Below, one piece after another: positions 10,405 through 21,204 of a DNA stretch of 64,000 nt; position 1 is the stretch's first letter, and every line of letters begins with the position of its first letter. Position numbers and translations under genes: made by a program. The DNA lies in assembly GCA_003439945.1 (NCBI GenBank), contig QVRM01005404.1, forward strand, positions 558,001 to 622,000. The letters are read 5' to 3'. This DNA is from Dermanyssus gallinae. Lineage: Eukaryota; Arthropoda; Arachnida; Mesostigmata; Dermanyssidae. The notes under the pieces were generated by a model. It made no database searches. It was given only the letters and a program-made list of their open reading frames with translations, and was not told the DNA's origin.

Positions 10405-10979
10405 ATACTAAGAAGATGCGACATGGTCGTTTAGAACAGAAATCGCAAAAAAAAGAGTTATTTTATCAGCGTTCACACCAATATCTCAAAATCATTGCTC
10501 TACGACCACTCACAGCGCTTAAACTAACACATTCAGGTAAATGAATCTACACTTCATGACGATTGGTTTTGGTACCAACTTATGCAAAGAGCTGTGGGTT
10601 GCGGAGTCAATTAAGATTTTTCGGACGGGATATCCAGATTAAGTGCATGCATAAATGACTGTGTGGCGACGTTCACTAGCGCCGGCGTGTCGCGCGACAC
10701 CCGCAGCGTCGCCACACAGCCTTTTATGCATGCACTTAATGTAGACATCCCGCCAAAAAATCTTAATTACTCCGCAACCACAGCATTGCCATAGGATTGG
10801 TGCCAAAATAATCGTCATAAAATGTGCCTTGCCTGGATGTGTTAGTTTTGAGCGATGTGAGTGGTCGTAGGGTAATTTAGGTATTTAGTAGGGATTTTGA
10901 GGTGTGAAAGCTAATAAAATAACTTCTTTTTTCCTCCGAATACTGTTCTAAAAAATACCACTGTGTTATTTAGAACAGT
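10405..10979. mobile_element. Foldback MITE (long-arm family), outer ends incomplete
   Basis: Inverted arms around a centre near 10,690 contain the family signatures GCGACATGGTCG, TTGGTACCAA, CTCCGCAACCACAG and GTGCATGCATAAATGACTGTG. The centre is a GC-rich hairpin built on GACTGTGTGGCGACG and its complement. The CAGGGTGTT termini are not present on either side. Confidence 0.7.
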
Positions 10980-10991
10980 CCTATTTATCTA

Positions 10992-11020
10992 TGTATATAT
11001 ATATATATATATATATATAC
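10992..11020. repeat. (TA)n microsatellite
   Basis: Pure TA run separating the MITE from LINE F coding sequence. Confidence 0.95.
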
Positions 11021-12010
11021 TTTCAAACCGCATTCGACAGTGTGCCTAGGGACCGCCTCCTCGAAATCCTCCGAGAGAGGTTTAATATTAAGGGACAACT
11101 GTTCAATTTAATTCGAGATATGCTGAGCCACAATTTTATAACCATCAAAAACGGAAATCACTATATAACCGAGCCTGTTACACAAAAGACTGGAGTAGCG
11201 CAGGGCGACTCTGCAAGCCCATTTATCTTTATACTGTACATTGCTGGCTTAGCAGACCTTCTACGCACAATGAAAGCACCGCATGCCTTCTACGCGGACG
11301 ACCTCGTCATCTTAGCCAAATCCCGGGAACACGTACAATTCTACTTAAATGAAACCTCAAAATGGTGTGCGGAGAACCGACTCATAATTAATATCTCTAA
11401 GACAAAGATTCTTCGCTTCAGCCGCGGCGGCTCATACGCCGCTGCCGACCATCGCGTCAAGATCAACAGTACTTGCCTTGAGCTGGTTAACCATTTCTCG
11501 TATCTTGGCGTAACTCTGACACCGCGACTGACTTTTAGCAGACACATCGAGGAACTGCGAGCAAAGGCCACGGCGGCGATTATGCTACTCGGGGACATTC
11601 GAGACGTAGATCTTGACACAGCAATGAAAATATTTAATATGAAAATTACCCCGATACTCCAGTACTGTCTCCCAGTAATTGCGCCGCACCTAACATTACG
11701 CGATCTCAAAAATTTAGACCGCGTAAACCCGTGCTTTGTGAAGCGTGTGCTGGGATTACCCAAGAACGCGTCAGCTACCCTAGCACTAGAATTATGCGGA
11801 GAACGTACTCTGGTAGAAAACTTAGTCCTACACAAATTACCAATCAGTACAAATACCCTCGACATGTACAGAGCATTTAGGGAAGACCGAAACGTACATT
11901 TTGTTATGTGTAACTACACAGATGGACCTGCTTTTCGCTCAGAGAAATGGAAACGTGCCTTCCAAAGTAACCGACCATTACAGGCGCGTGTGAACGAGAT
12001 ATTGTTATAA
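11021..12010 (+). pseudogene. Reverse transcriptase C-terminal half, uninterrupted (LINE F)
   Basis: 330 codons without a stop, beginning at FQTAFDSVPRD (motif A). It continues with GVAQGDSASP (motif B), YADD at 11,291-11,302 (motif C), INISKTKILRFSRGG (motif D), FSYLGVTL (motif E) and a thumb/C-terminal region ending VNEILL. The start codon belonging to this frame lies in the flanking TA repeat and is fortuitous. The protein would be a fragment lacking endonuclease and RT motifs 0-2a, so it cannot retrotranspose. Absence of stops suggests a recent insertion. Confidence 0.9.
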
Positions 12011-12075
12011 TTTCGTAGCAGGCCATGTGTGTCAATCCAATCCTACTACCAACAACTGTGGTGAATAAATATGAT
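11021..12075 (+). mobile_element. LINE copy F (same family as LINE E), 5'-truncated
   Basis: Non-LTR copy truncated inside RT motif A. The coding part ends at 12,010, followed by a 65-bp 3' UTR with AATAAA at about 12,065 and then a TA array. It is closely related to LINE E (39.5-40.6 kb) but much less damaged. Confidence 0.85.
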
Positions 12076-12076
12076 G

Positions 12077-12120
<44 letters not shown>
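12075..12120. repeat. (TA)n microsatellite at the 3' end of LINE F
   Basis: TA run directly following the LINE 3' end; it may be the element's own tail or a pre-existing target array. Confidence 0.95.
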
Positions 12121-12122
<2 letters not shown>

Positions 12123-13769
12123 TTACGTTTTCGAGAAAAAAGATTTATAAAATAGAGTGAATTTACACAGTCACATGGTTATACATACAGGTGTGTATAC
12201 AGTAAGCCGGTGATCCAGCTCCTCAGTGTGATCCAGCATTGTAGCAAGGAAATCCGCACTAACAATTATGGATATGCTGCATTGCCAATCACACAGATAA
12301 TTTGATATGTTTATATGTATATCGTTTTTGCCTCAGTCGTGCCTGGGTACACGTGTGAATAGCGGCGTTGACTCCTGCCTTACAAACAAATCAGATTCAG
12401 GTAAGAGTCCAACTATTTGCTAAAGCTGCCCTAATTAGCTCTAGTTGGTACATTTATGGCCACTTATAGAGTTAGAGGGATACATTATTTATGTGATTTG
12501 TACTCCCATTTTAAACAGACCTTGTTTGCAGAGATGGGGCCTCACGAGAGTTTCTTCAACATAGCGTCGCATACGACGAACGCACAATTTAGATCAGCGA
12601 GGCAGCCACTTCTTAGTTTCATAGTTAATCGATTAAAAGCCGTTAAAACTCTCGGAGAAATAGCGAGACTTTACTTGGGCTTGAGCATCATTAGGAGTTG
12701 GCGACACCAGTAGTTTGTTGAAGCACGCTCTACTTTTACCTTACCCTACTAATAAGAAAAAAATGCTAAATTGCATTTAACACCGCCCCAAGAGAAACAA
12801 CTTAATTTAAGCAGCTTTTCTTTTTAATACTATTTAGTTCTCTCCTTCAAGTTTTCTCCTTACGAGACACGTTTAAACAGGGAACTACTGTGGTTCCGAG
12901 TACTCCCAGGTAACTTCCCCCCCCGACGCTAAGGCTAACCGTAAACGAGCGGATATAAATACTCGTAGTATTACACTACTCAAAGCCTTGATTGTTTGTG
13001 ACATTGCTTATATATATATATATATACCATTTAGAATGCTCGTAAATAACTCGTTTCTTACAAATTATTTTCCTTCCTTTACATTCCGGGATATGTGATC
13101 ACCGTAATTTGTTTCTCGACCATTTAAGTAAATTGGCAATCATTCTCACGAGCTCCTCCCATTTCCTAATGTCGGACGTCAACGACGATTGGCCAACGGC
13201 AGACACATCTGTAATCTTGAATGAGCCTATGAATGAACGGTCGAACCAAAAGCTACTCTGCTTCTATCTGGCTGGCCACCTTATAAGAAGTCCCTTATAT
13301 GGAAAGGGGACAATTTAGGCATAGATTGATTTGGAGTGAAAACCATTCGCGAAAATGTCATATCGACTCAGGATCATATTGGCCCAAATGCCCAAAAAAT
13401 GTACGACAGCGAAGCCTTGGTAACGGATACCGTACCTACTTGACGAGTCAGATACAAGTGACGAGTGAAATAAAAAAACTAAGCAACGACTACTAACACT
13501 TAGGTATAGAACTTACTACTGGCTGTAAGTTATCAAAGTAAGCTAACAGCTAAAATACTACAAAATGTCCTATTTTGATTATTCACCTTCTGCTTTACCC
13601 GTAATCAAATATGAATAACTGGCGTTTAACAAGAGTAGAGCATATGCAGATATTTTTCTACAATTTTTAGTGAGAGAGCCATCGTCTGTCTTGACCACGT
13701 CATATGCACTGTAAACGTAGCAAAATCAATAATATTCTACCTGCGTATGTTAATGTTCACTAGAGCGTC

Positions 13770-13817
<48 letters not shown>

Positions 13818-13929
13818 CAATTAACTTATTTCTATATATGTGAGAATTTGCGCAATTGAACGCAACCAACGTCACTAGCTTATGAAAACAACCTTACCTA
13901 GAGTCCGTTTATACACGTATATAAAAGAA
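12121..13929. other. Unassigned AT-rich region
   Basis: No gene recognised. An 85-codon plus frame at 12,456-12,713 has no motif I know. Short TA runs occur at 13,010-13,026 and 13,770-13,812. Confidence 0.5.
13770..13812. repeat. (TA)n microsatellite
   Basis: Pure TA run. Confidence 0.95.
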
Positions 13930-14874
13930 GGGTGGCCCACGGTTGTGATCGTTGGAGAAAGCATCTCAAGGCTCGCTCTCCTGCGGACAAACAGGCTTTT
14001 CTCGTGAATGACATCGGAACCTGTAAAATGGGAGTCCAGGGATGACGAGGACATTAAAACAACGATGGACATTGTGACAATGCAGCGCGGTCAAGCAGAG
14101 ACGGACATTTTGTTGAGAGACGGGCACAATGACTCGTTCCCTTAAGATAACGTTGTTTTCGACACTAGCTGTATGTGCTTGTCTTATGTTTATTGTGTAG
14201 TGCCTGTCTATTGAGTGCATTGACGGTTGATTTATTAGTTGGATATCTCAACATTGAATACTATTTGCTAGTATCTCTATCGCGTCTCTAGCTATTCTAG
14301 GACGACTGTACAGTTGACGCATTAAAAATGTATTGACGCATTTATTTAAAGTATACACACACATAGTTTTACCATTGTAACTTAATATGCGTATATCGTT
14401 ACTCTTTTGTTTCAATTAAAACTAGTTCTTTCTTAAAATTTTAGGTGTTTAAGCGGATCACCGTGCTGTAGAATGCGAACGAGGCAGTGTGGCTTAGCAA
14501 ACAAAAGCACGGAAAATGAATGCAGAAACATCTGTTTGCCAAGCGGATAGATGGCACAGAGAATTGGACCGAGGTCTTTGGACTGCTCGCATCCAAGCCT
14601 GTCTTTTGCTGCTACACCGTCAGAGCGGCACGCACCACGAGTACGAAAATGAAATCACGAAATTTGAGTCTTGACGCCATAGATGAACGTACACTAAGAC
14701 ACTGGCCAGTAAAAGCGACGGGCAAGGGAAAGTGGCTTCCGATCTACAGATCATCAATCTTCACTGCACAATACATGCTCTGCCTGTACGACATGCCTTT
14801 CCGGAGCCTCTGCGGGCAAACATTGACGCCCGCTGAACGTCAGTCAAATAGAATAACGGCAAGTAGCACACTCA

Positions 14875-15214
14875 AGCTAAGAAAATACTTATCAATTGGG
14901 TATCCCCACAAATTCTGGCCTCTTGCGTTTGAGACCTTGGGTGCTCCTGGTGTTCGGACCAGACAGCTGATCCACAAAGTCGGCACTTTGTTAGATCAGT
15001 CAATTGGTGATAGCAGATCGTCGTCCTCTTTTAAACAACGTCTGGATCTCGACATACAACGTGAAAATACACATCTAACGTGGTTTCGGCCTATCCTACA
15101 CGAGGCGGGCACGTGATAGTCACAGTACACACCCGCTAAACACATTGGCTTAGCTAATCGTTTGTAATATGTGTTCCACAAACATAATGTAATATAAAAA
15201 ATAAATATCTTAGG
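14875..15214 (+). mobile_element. LINE copy C, short 3' fragment with 7-bp target-site duplication
   Basis: Starts AGCTAAGAAAATACTT and encodes the conserved C-terminal tail of the A/B/D family (YPHKFWPLAFETLG... LDLDIQRE), followed by the family 3' UTR. The flanks are ACACTCA at 14,868-14,874 and 15,215-15,221. The inverted copy at 26,323-26,329 has the motif once with no insert, so this is a filled site with its empty counterpart in the same window. The coding part lacks the SVRGTLL segment present in copies B and D. Confidence 0.9.
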
Positions 15215-15311
15215 ACACTCACCCACCCCCGTACGGCACTTCAACCGGTAAGCCCACGCAAGACTTTGTCAAACAATACCCTATCTTTCTGTTAAATAAT
15301 ATACCTTTAAT

Positions 15312-15443
15312 AAGCAGCCTTCTACAAAATCGATTAATTCAGTTAATAAGAATGCATGACTTATATGAAAGAGCAGTTTTTTTTTTCAGTTTAGCTCGTA
15401 AGATGGGCACGAGAAGCTCGTAAGTTTGGGCAAGATTGTCTAT
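15312..15443. other. Segment present only in the left arm of the inverted duplication
   Basis: About 130 bp between CCTTTAAT and GAGTTCCAAC has no counterpart in the right arm, where these two strings adjoin. It could be an insertion here or a deletion there. It contains a poly-T run and the repeated string AGCTCGTAAG. Confidence 0.7.
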
Positions 15444-16567
15444 GAGTTCCAACAAGAAGTACTAATAGATAGCGCTGGGATGCTCACTTGTTGCATGAAT
15501 AAGCTTTTCTTATCAACAAGAAATTAAGGCCCGGCTATGACCATGGAGCCTCTTCGATTTATCGACGCGATTTTATGCGTGTGCAGTGCCAGCAGAATTA
15601 CGAACAGGTAAAGCTAGCAAGATGGAAAGAGGCAAGATGGAAAGTAAAGCATTGCTGGCATATACTGGCTTTACAGATGCTCTATTGTTGGTGTTATCTT
15701 ACTTATTTGTATAATTGCGGATCAGTGGTCAGAGTAAAGCAAATTAACTAGAATTGTTTAATGAAAATAACGACGAAAAGTGGTTTTGCCAAAGCTTCCA
15801 GCAGGAAAGCAGCGGAGATAGCAACTTGGCTTATATTTCAGTGTTTTTGCACTTGCACTTTCCTAAGTTATCGTATGTTATTTTATCTCTCTCGATCTTG
15901 CCAGGAGTTTTACAAGATATATTGGACACAGGTACCATAACATGGTAGTCGTAAATGCAGAGATCCATAAGACTGTAGTGCAAACATCTACCGGTACTGT
16001 TCGTATTTGCTGCCGTAAATGCGATGCAGTTGACTGTTCATTTCCAAGGCGTTTAGTGTATTTTCTCTCGCTGAGGGTGTAAGCAGCGCGGCGCGGCAGA
16101 CAACGCGAAACGTATTCAGTATGTAACCAGGCTATTTTTAAAGCCAATAACATATAATGTCTTAGTATGTCCGCTGACTACTTATCAATTCTCAGCATAA
16201 AGTCTCAACTAAAATTATACTGAGAATATATTGCGGCTAAATCAAGACTTTGGAAGACTCCAACTTGTTCTTAATTGGCCGATTCTATATCTTCGGAGCC
16301 GACGTAGTTTTGCAGCACACATTGGCGTTCAAAATAACCCAAATAGAAAACCATGAGATTGAAGTAAAGCGAGTTTGGGAGCCTTTGTCCCCCAATACCC
16401 GTCTGACCTTGAAAAAAAGCACATTGTCACAGAGCCATTATTAAATTTGCTTTACTTTGTGGTGCAATACCACAGTAATCAAGGCGAGGCACCACATTTA
16501 GTTTCATGCTGGATAAACACGAAGGAGGTTCGTTATGAATAACTCAATAAGAGGACAATGCACGACC

Positions 16568-16623
<56 letters not shown>

Positions 16624-16696
16624 GAAAGCCTGGCATCATACGTGGAAAGCAGTTTAAGCAACAGCTAACTGTTATATATATATATATATATATATA
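16568..16696. repeat. Two (TA)n arrays flanking a 54-bp spacer
   Basis: TA runs at about 16,568-16,620 and 16,673-16,696. The second runs directly into the CAGGG terminus of the next MITE. Confidence 0.95.
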
Positions 16697-17352
16697 CAGG
16701 GTGTTCCTATTTGTGTGTCCAAAACGCTAGGGGATGGTCAAACTTGGTGAGAAAATCATTTTTGCCAATGGGTGGAAGCCGGGAAAACGTTTTGTTTAGG
16801 AGTGAGGATGAAATTTATAAAAGCAGTTATTCTGTCTTTTTCTCCTACATAGTTGTGCAAAAAAAAGCTGTCGAAAAAGCTTAGTCACTTGGCAACTACG
16901 TAACGCAGCACCATCACTTTGGTACGAATGTAGTGGGCATTAAATCTGCTATTGCCTGAGAGTAGTCTTTTGGACGTGCATTTTTGGTCGTAATGGAAAA
17001 AATTACAATGTTGCACAAAAAAGCGTTAACGTAACATTTTGACTTTTTATGACTTTCCTTAATCTGGCTATTCGCTTTTTGCTACGCAAGCTAGTAATGT
17101 ATACTTTATTGTGCAGAATTTTCCGCCAAACACGCCGGTATGATCGGTTCCTTTGTGCGCTGACTGGTTCTCCTGCAAACGTAGATTTTGCACAACTATG
17201 TAGGAGAAAAAAGACAGAATAACTGCTTTTATAAATTTCATCCTCACTCCTAAACAAAACGTTTTCCCGGCTTCCACCCATTGGCAAAAATGATTTTCTC
17301 ACCGAGTTTGACCATACCCTAGCGTTTTGGACACACAAATAGGAACACCCTG
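16697..17352. mobile_element. Foldback MITE, short-arm family (CAGGGTGTTCC)
   Basis: 656 bp beginning CAGGGTGTTCCTATTTGTG and ending with its reverse complement, flanked by TATATA. The arms are about 165 bp each (to GTTGTGCAAAA and back) with few mismatches. The interior has no ORF. Its arm sequence (AAAACGCTAGG, GGTGGAAGCCGG) differs from that of the neighbouring elements, but the first nine bases are the same. Mobilisation by a Tc1/mariner transposase is inferred from the terminus and TA flanks. Confidence 0.85.
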
Positions 17353-17362
17353 TATATATATA

Positions 17363-18433
17363 CAGGGTGTTGCAGGATTATTTGAAGCGCGATATGTGGA
17401 ATTGTAGAGCTCGAAAAGCAAATGTTTTTTGCAATGGAACATAGTCTCTGAGAAGTCTTGTTTCGGAGTGAGAGTGAAATTACTACAATTTGTGACACTG
17501 GTGTTTTTGACCGACATAGGAGCACAAAATGTGCTGTTGCAAGGCAGCCAGTCTTCCTAGACAGAAACTAAGCACACCGTCGTGTTCGTGATAAAATTCT
17601 GCTCCATCTGAAGAATATGCAAGGCCAGTCAGAAAACGCGACATGGTCGCTTAGAAGAGAATTCGCCAAAAATGAAGTTCTTTATTAGCGTTCACGCCAA
17701 AAACTTCAGAATCATAACCATACGACCACCCACGTGTTTGGGGGGTGTCTAACATTTCAAATGCGCGTTTCATGACGATCATTTTGGTACCAAACTTATG
17801 GCAATGCGAGCTGTGGTTGCGTAGTAATGACGATTTTTCGGTGGGATGTACAGATTAAGTGCATGTAAAATGACTGTGTGACGACGTTCACTACCGCCGA
17901 CGTGTCGCGCGACAGCCGCAGCGCGTCATTTTTCATGCACTTAATCTGGACTTCCCGCCAAAAAATCGTAATTACTCCGCAACCACAGCTCGCATTGCCG
18001 TATGTTTGGTACCAAAATGATCGTCATGAAATGCACATTTGCTGAATATGTTAGCTTTGAACACGTGGGTGGTCGTAGGGTTATGATTCTGAAGTATTTG
18101 GCGTGAACGTTAATAAAGAACTTCATTTTTGGCGAATTCTCTTCTAAGCGACCATGTCGCGTCTTCTGACCGGCCTTGCATATTCTTCAAATGGAGCAGA
18201 ATTTTATCACGAACACGACGGTGTGCTTAGTTTCTGTCTAGGAATACTGGTTGTCTCGCAGCAGCACATTTTGTGCTCCTATGTCGGGCAAAAACACCAG
18301 TGTCACAAATTGTAGTATTTTTACTCTCACTCCGAAACAAGACTTCTAAGAGACTATGTTCCATTGCAAAAAACATTTGCTTTAACGAGCTCTACAATTC
18401 CACATATCGCGCTTCAAATATTCCTGCAACACC

Positions 18434-18436
<3 letters not shown>
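17363..18436. mobile_element. Foldback MITE, long-arm family, complete
   Basis: 1074 bp running from CAGGGTGTTGCAGG to CCTGCAACACCCTG between TA arrays, with arms of roughly 500 bp. Arm landmarks in order are AATTGTAGAGCTCG, GTTTCGGAGTGAGAG, GACACTGGTG, CGACATGGTCGC, TTGGTACCAAAC, GAGCTGTGGTTGCG, then the centre with GATTAAGTGCATG. Non-coding. The right arm corresponds to the right part of the DD41D transposon (4337-4590). Confidence 0.85.

Positions 18437-18488
<52 letters not shown>
18437..18488. repeat. (TA)n microsatellite between two MITEs
   Basis: Nearly pure TA run ending TATG. Confidence 0.95.
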
Positions 18489-18490
<2 letters not shown>

Positions 18491-19388
18491 GGGTATTACA
18501 GGAATATTTGATCAACGATATATGGAACTGTAGAGCTCGTTAAGGCAAATATTTTTCCAATGGAACATGGTCTCTAAGAGGCCCTGTTTCGGAATGAGAG
18601 TTAAATTACTACAATTTGTGACATTGGTGTTTTTTCCCGACATAGGAGCATAGAATGTGCTGTTGCGAGACAACCAGAGACAAGCCTTTCCTAGACAGAA
18701 GCTAAACACACCGCCGTGTTCGTGAGAAAATTCTGCTTCGAAGAACTCATAAGGCCGGTCAGAAGATGCTACATGGTCGCTTAGAAGAGAATTCGCCAAA
18801 ATGAAGTTATTTTATTAACCTTCACGTCCAATACCTCAAAATCACCTTACGACCACTTGCAGCGCTCTAAACTAACATATTCAGGCAAATGCGCATTTCA
18901 TGACGATCATTTTGGTACCAAAGTTATAGCAATGCGTAATTACTCCGCAACCACAGCTCGCATTGCTATAACTTTGGTACCAAAATGACGCATTTGCCTA
19001 TGTTAGTTTAGAGCGCTGTAAGTGGTCGTAAGGTAATGATTTTGAGGTATTGGGCGTGAAGGTTAATAAAATAACTTCATTTTGGCGAACTCTCTTCTAA
19101 GCGACCATGTAGCATCTTCTGACCGGCCTTATGAGTTCTTCGAAAAAAGCAGAATTTTCTCACGAACACGGCGGTGTGTTTAGCTTCTGTCTAGGAAACC
19201 TGGTTGTCTCGCAACAGCACATGCTATGCTCCGATGTCGGGCAAAAACACCAATGTCACAAATTGTAGTAATTTAACTCTCATTCCGAAACAGGGCCTCT
19301 TAGAGACCATGTTCCATTGGAAAAAATATTTGCCTTAACGAGCTCTACAATTTGATATATATCGTTGATCAAATATTCCTGTAATACC

Positions 19389-19391
<3 letters not shown>
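18489..19391. mobile_element. Foldback MITE, long-arm family, near-complete
   Basis: 903 bp from CAGGGTATTACAGG to CCTGTAATACCCTG. The arms meet around 18,940 at GCAATGCGTAATTACTCCGC, so the centre is shorter than in the neighbour at 17,363 and lacks the GTGCATGCAT core. Both termini carry the same A in GGGTATTA, so the two ends have stayed matched. Confidence 0.85.
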
Positions 19392-19439
<48 letters not shown>

Positions 19440-19452
19440 TATAGATATATAA
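19392..19452. repeat. (TA)n microsatellite
   Basis: TA run with ACATATATAGATA interruptions, directly following the MITE terminus. Confidence 0.9.
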
Positions 19453-21118
19453 CAGTGTACCGTAACACCGGTTTGGTGGCGCGTATTTAGTGGTTGTTTC
19501 AGAGCCGAGTTTAGAACGACGCTGGTGACTTCAGCTCTGGCCTTATCAAGGGAGCCGTGTTGCAGTCTATCAGGATTAATCCGAGCAAGCAGCGAACTAA
19601 CATTGTTGTCGTCCAGGCGCTTCCCCACGCCAGTCCGTCATCAAATAGTACTGATCGATTATTAGACAGTCTAACAACCACGAAACACGCATCATTATGA
19701 TACAAGAACAGCTCGAAAAAGTAGAGATTTACTACTCTAGTATAAAGCAAAATGTGCAAAAAAGACAACTCACAGCAGAGAGAAATCAGATAGCGAAGAC
19801 GAGACTTCTGGGGGAACTGGGTATTCAAGATATCGAACCTGCATGTGTATTCGATTAGCGTTTTCTTACTAAGCGCAGGATCCATCATGTGCACCACAGT
19901 TCCCTTGTGATCGCATATTTTAAAAAGCGACATCCGGCCAACTGCAGCGGTTTAACACCTACTTGTAATTTAACAAACTAATTAATTTGTTACATTTGGC
20001 GGTCTTCCTGTAGCAAACATGATTATGTTAGCGGACACGTGGAAGGAGACAACGAACTGGTTCGACGCCATTTTGACACTCAAGAGGACTCTGGCCAGGA
20101 AGGAGAGGTTCAACGATTACAACGGTCGACATGAGCTTCCGAGGGGGTGAGCAGCTGGACCCTAGGGGTTTCAACGCACTCGCTCAGGCTTGTTAGACTT
20201 GGCATTGTTGCTCTCGCCCATCTGGCCGACCCACAGGATGGTGCGTGGAGATGGGAGAGGGCTAAGTAAACGATGACGACGGACGGCGCGGAGACGCCTA
20301 ATTCGTGGTTTCGAAGTAATGCCAAAGCAATACCGAGTCTGGGGATGGGAAAGAAATAACGTTTGGTGAGTTTGCGAGTCCCATCAAGCATTTCTGAAGC
20401 CTCAAATAAAACATTCAAAGGCGCGTCAAACATTTCGTATGTGCACAAATGAGCCACCAATAAATCTTCACATTCGTGTGCTTGAAATAATGCGCAAGCA
20501 GTCTCAATTCAAAGAAAACACGGGACTAGTTTTCTGGACGTTGGATGCGTCCACGCGAATGGCTCTTACCTGCAAACAAGTTTTCTGAGATCATGCTCGC
20601 GTTTGCGTGTTGCACTTTCAGTCACTCTTCTATAAAAAATATTATACCTACTTGGTGCTTTTGCTGCTGAATTATTTCGAGCATAACACAGCGAACTGGC
20701 TTTGAGTCTTTCAGACGCGAGGATATTCAACATATATTCAAAAATCAACAGCAAGGGCAACCGCTATCTTGCCCACGATGCAGAACATGTGCATGTCGCA
20801 TGGCTGGTAAAAACCTAGAGTGAAGCATACAAGGTGCCGGCAGCCATGTGTATACGTGATGGCCAGAGCGGCTTCCTCCCTTCTCGGTCAGTTCTACAAA
20901 AGTGCTGGAATCGTTTGGTATTCGGTATCATACCGGTGAATTCTGCCCGACTCTGATTGTTTCCACTGCCGGTCCACAGTCGACAAGCACATATATAAAG
21001 CGACTCACTTCACTGTCTGAAAAACAAACAGAGAACTCGCTTCAAATGTGTGATAAAATATCTCTTTAGCTGAACAAAGTTTGCCACTGAAAAATATGTT
21101 TACATTCTCTAACGAGTT
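19453..21118. other. Unassigned region with two minus-strand open frames
   Basis: Open minus frames at 19,511-19,933 (140 codons) and 20,110-20,460 (116 codons) show no family I recognise. The plus strand near 20,020-20,270 also has coding-like stretches broken by a stop (for example LADPQDGAWRWERAK), possibly old pol-like sequence, but I cannot assign it. A TATATAAAG string at about 20,992 is a candidate core promoter. Confidence 0.4.
20990..21030 (+). promoter_or_regulatory. Candidate TATA box with downstream initiator-like sequence
   Basis: ATATATAAAGCGACTCACTTCACTG has a TATAAA-type box with TCACTT/TCACTG strings 10-20 bp further on. There is no independent evidence of transcription. LINE R is inserted about 110 bp downstream. 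Confidence 0.2.
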
Positions 21119-21133
21119 TGTAACTCATCATTA
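21119..21133. repeat. 15-bp target-site duplication, left copy (LINE R)
   Basis: TGTAACTCATCATTA, repeated exactly at 24,579-24,593. Confidence 0.85.
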
Positions 21134-21204
21134 TTTGATATTTATTTATTAAGATCACCTTTGTTAGGTACATAGTCAATGGTCAAATGGTATAATAAAA
21201 AAAA

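Larger units (their letters stand above)
13930..16412 (+). repeat. Left arm of a 2-kb inverted duplication
   Basis: Matches the reverse complement of 25,269-27,265. The match starts at GGGTGGCCCACGG and ends at GTCTGACCTTGAA. This arm is longer because it contains a 340-bp LINE insertion (14,875-15,214) and about 130 bp (roughly 15,312-15,443) absent from the other arm. Identity by eye is about 98-99% between 14,100 and 14,870 but nearer 90% in 15,800-16,400. No terminal inverted repeat is visible within one arm, so the type of element is unknown. A 118-codon open stretch (from 14,520) is shared by both arms but unrecognised. Confidence 0.85.
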
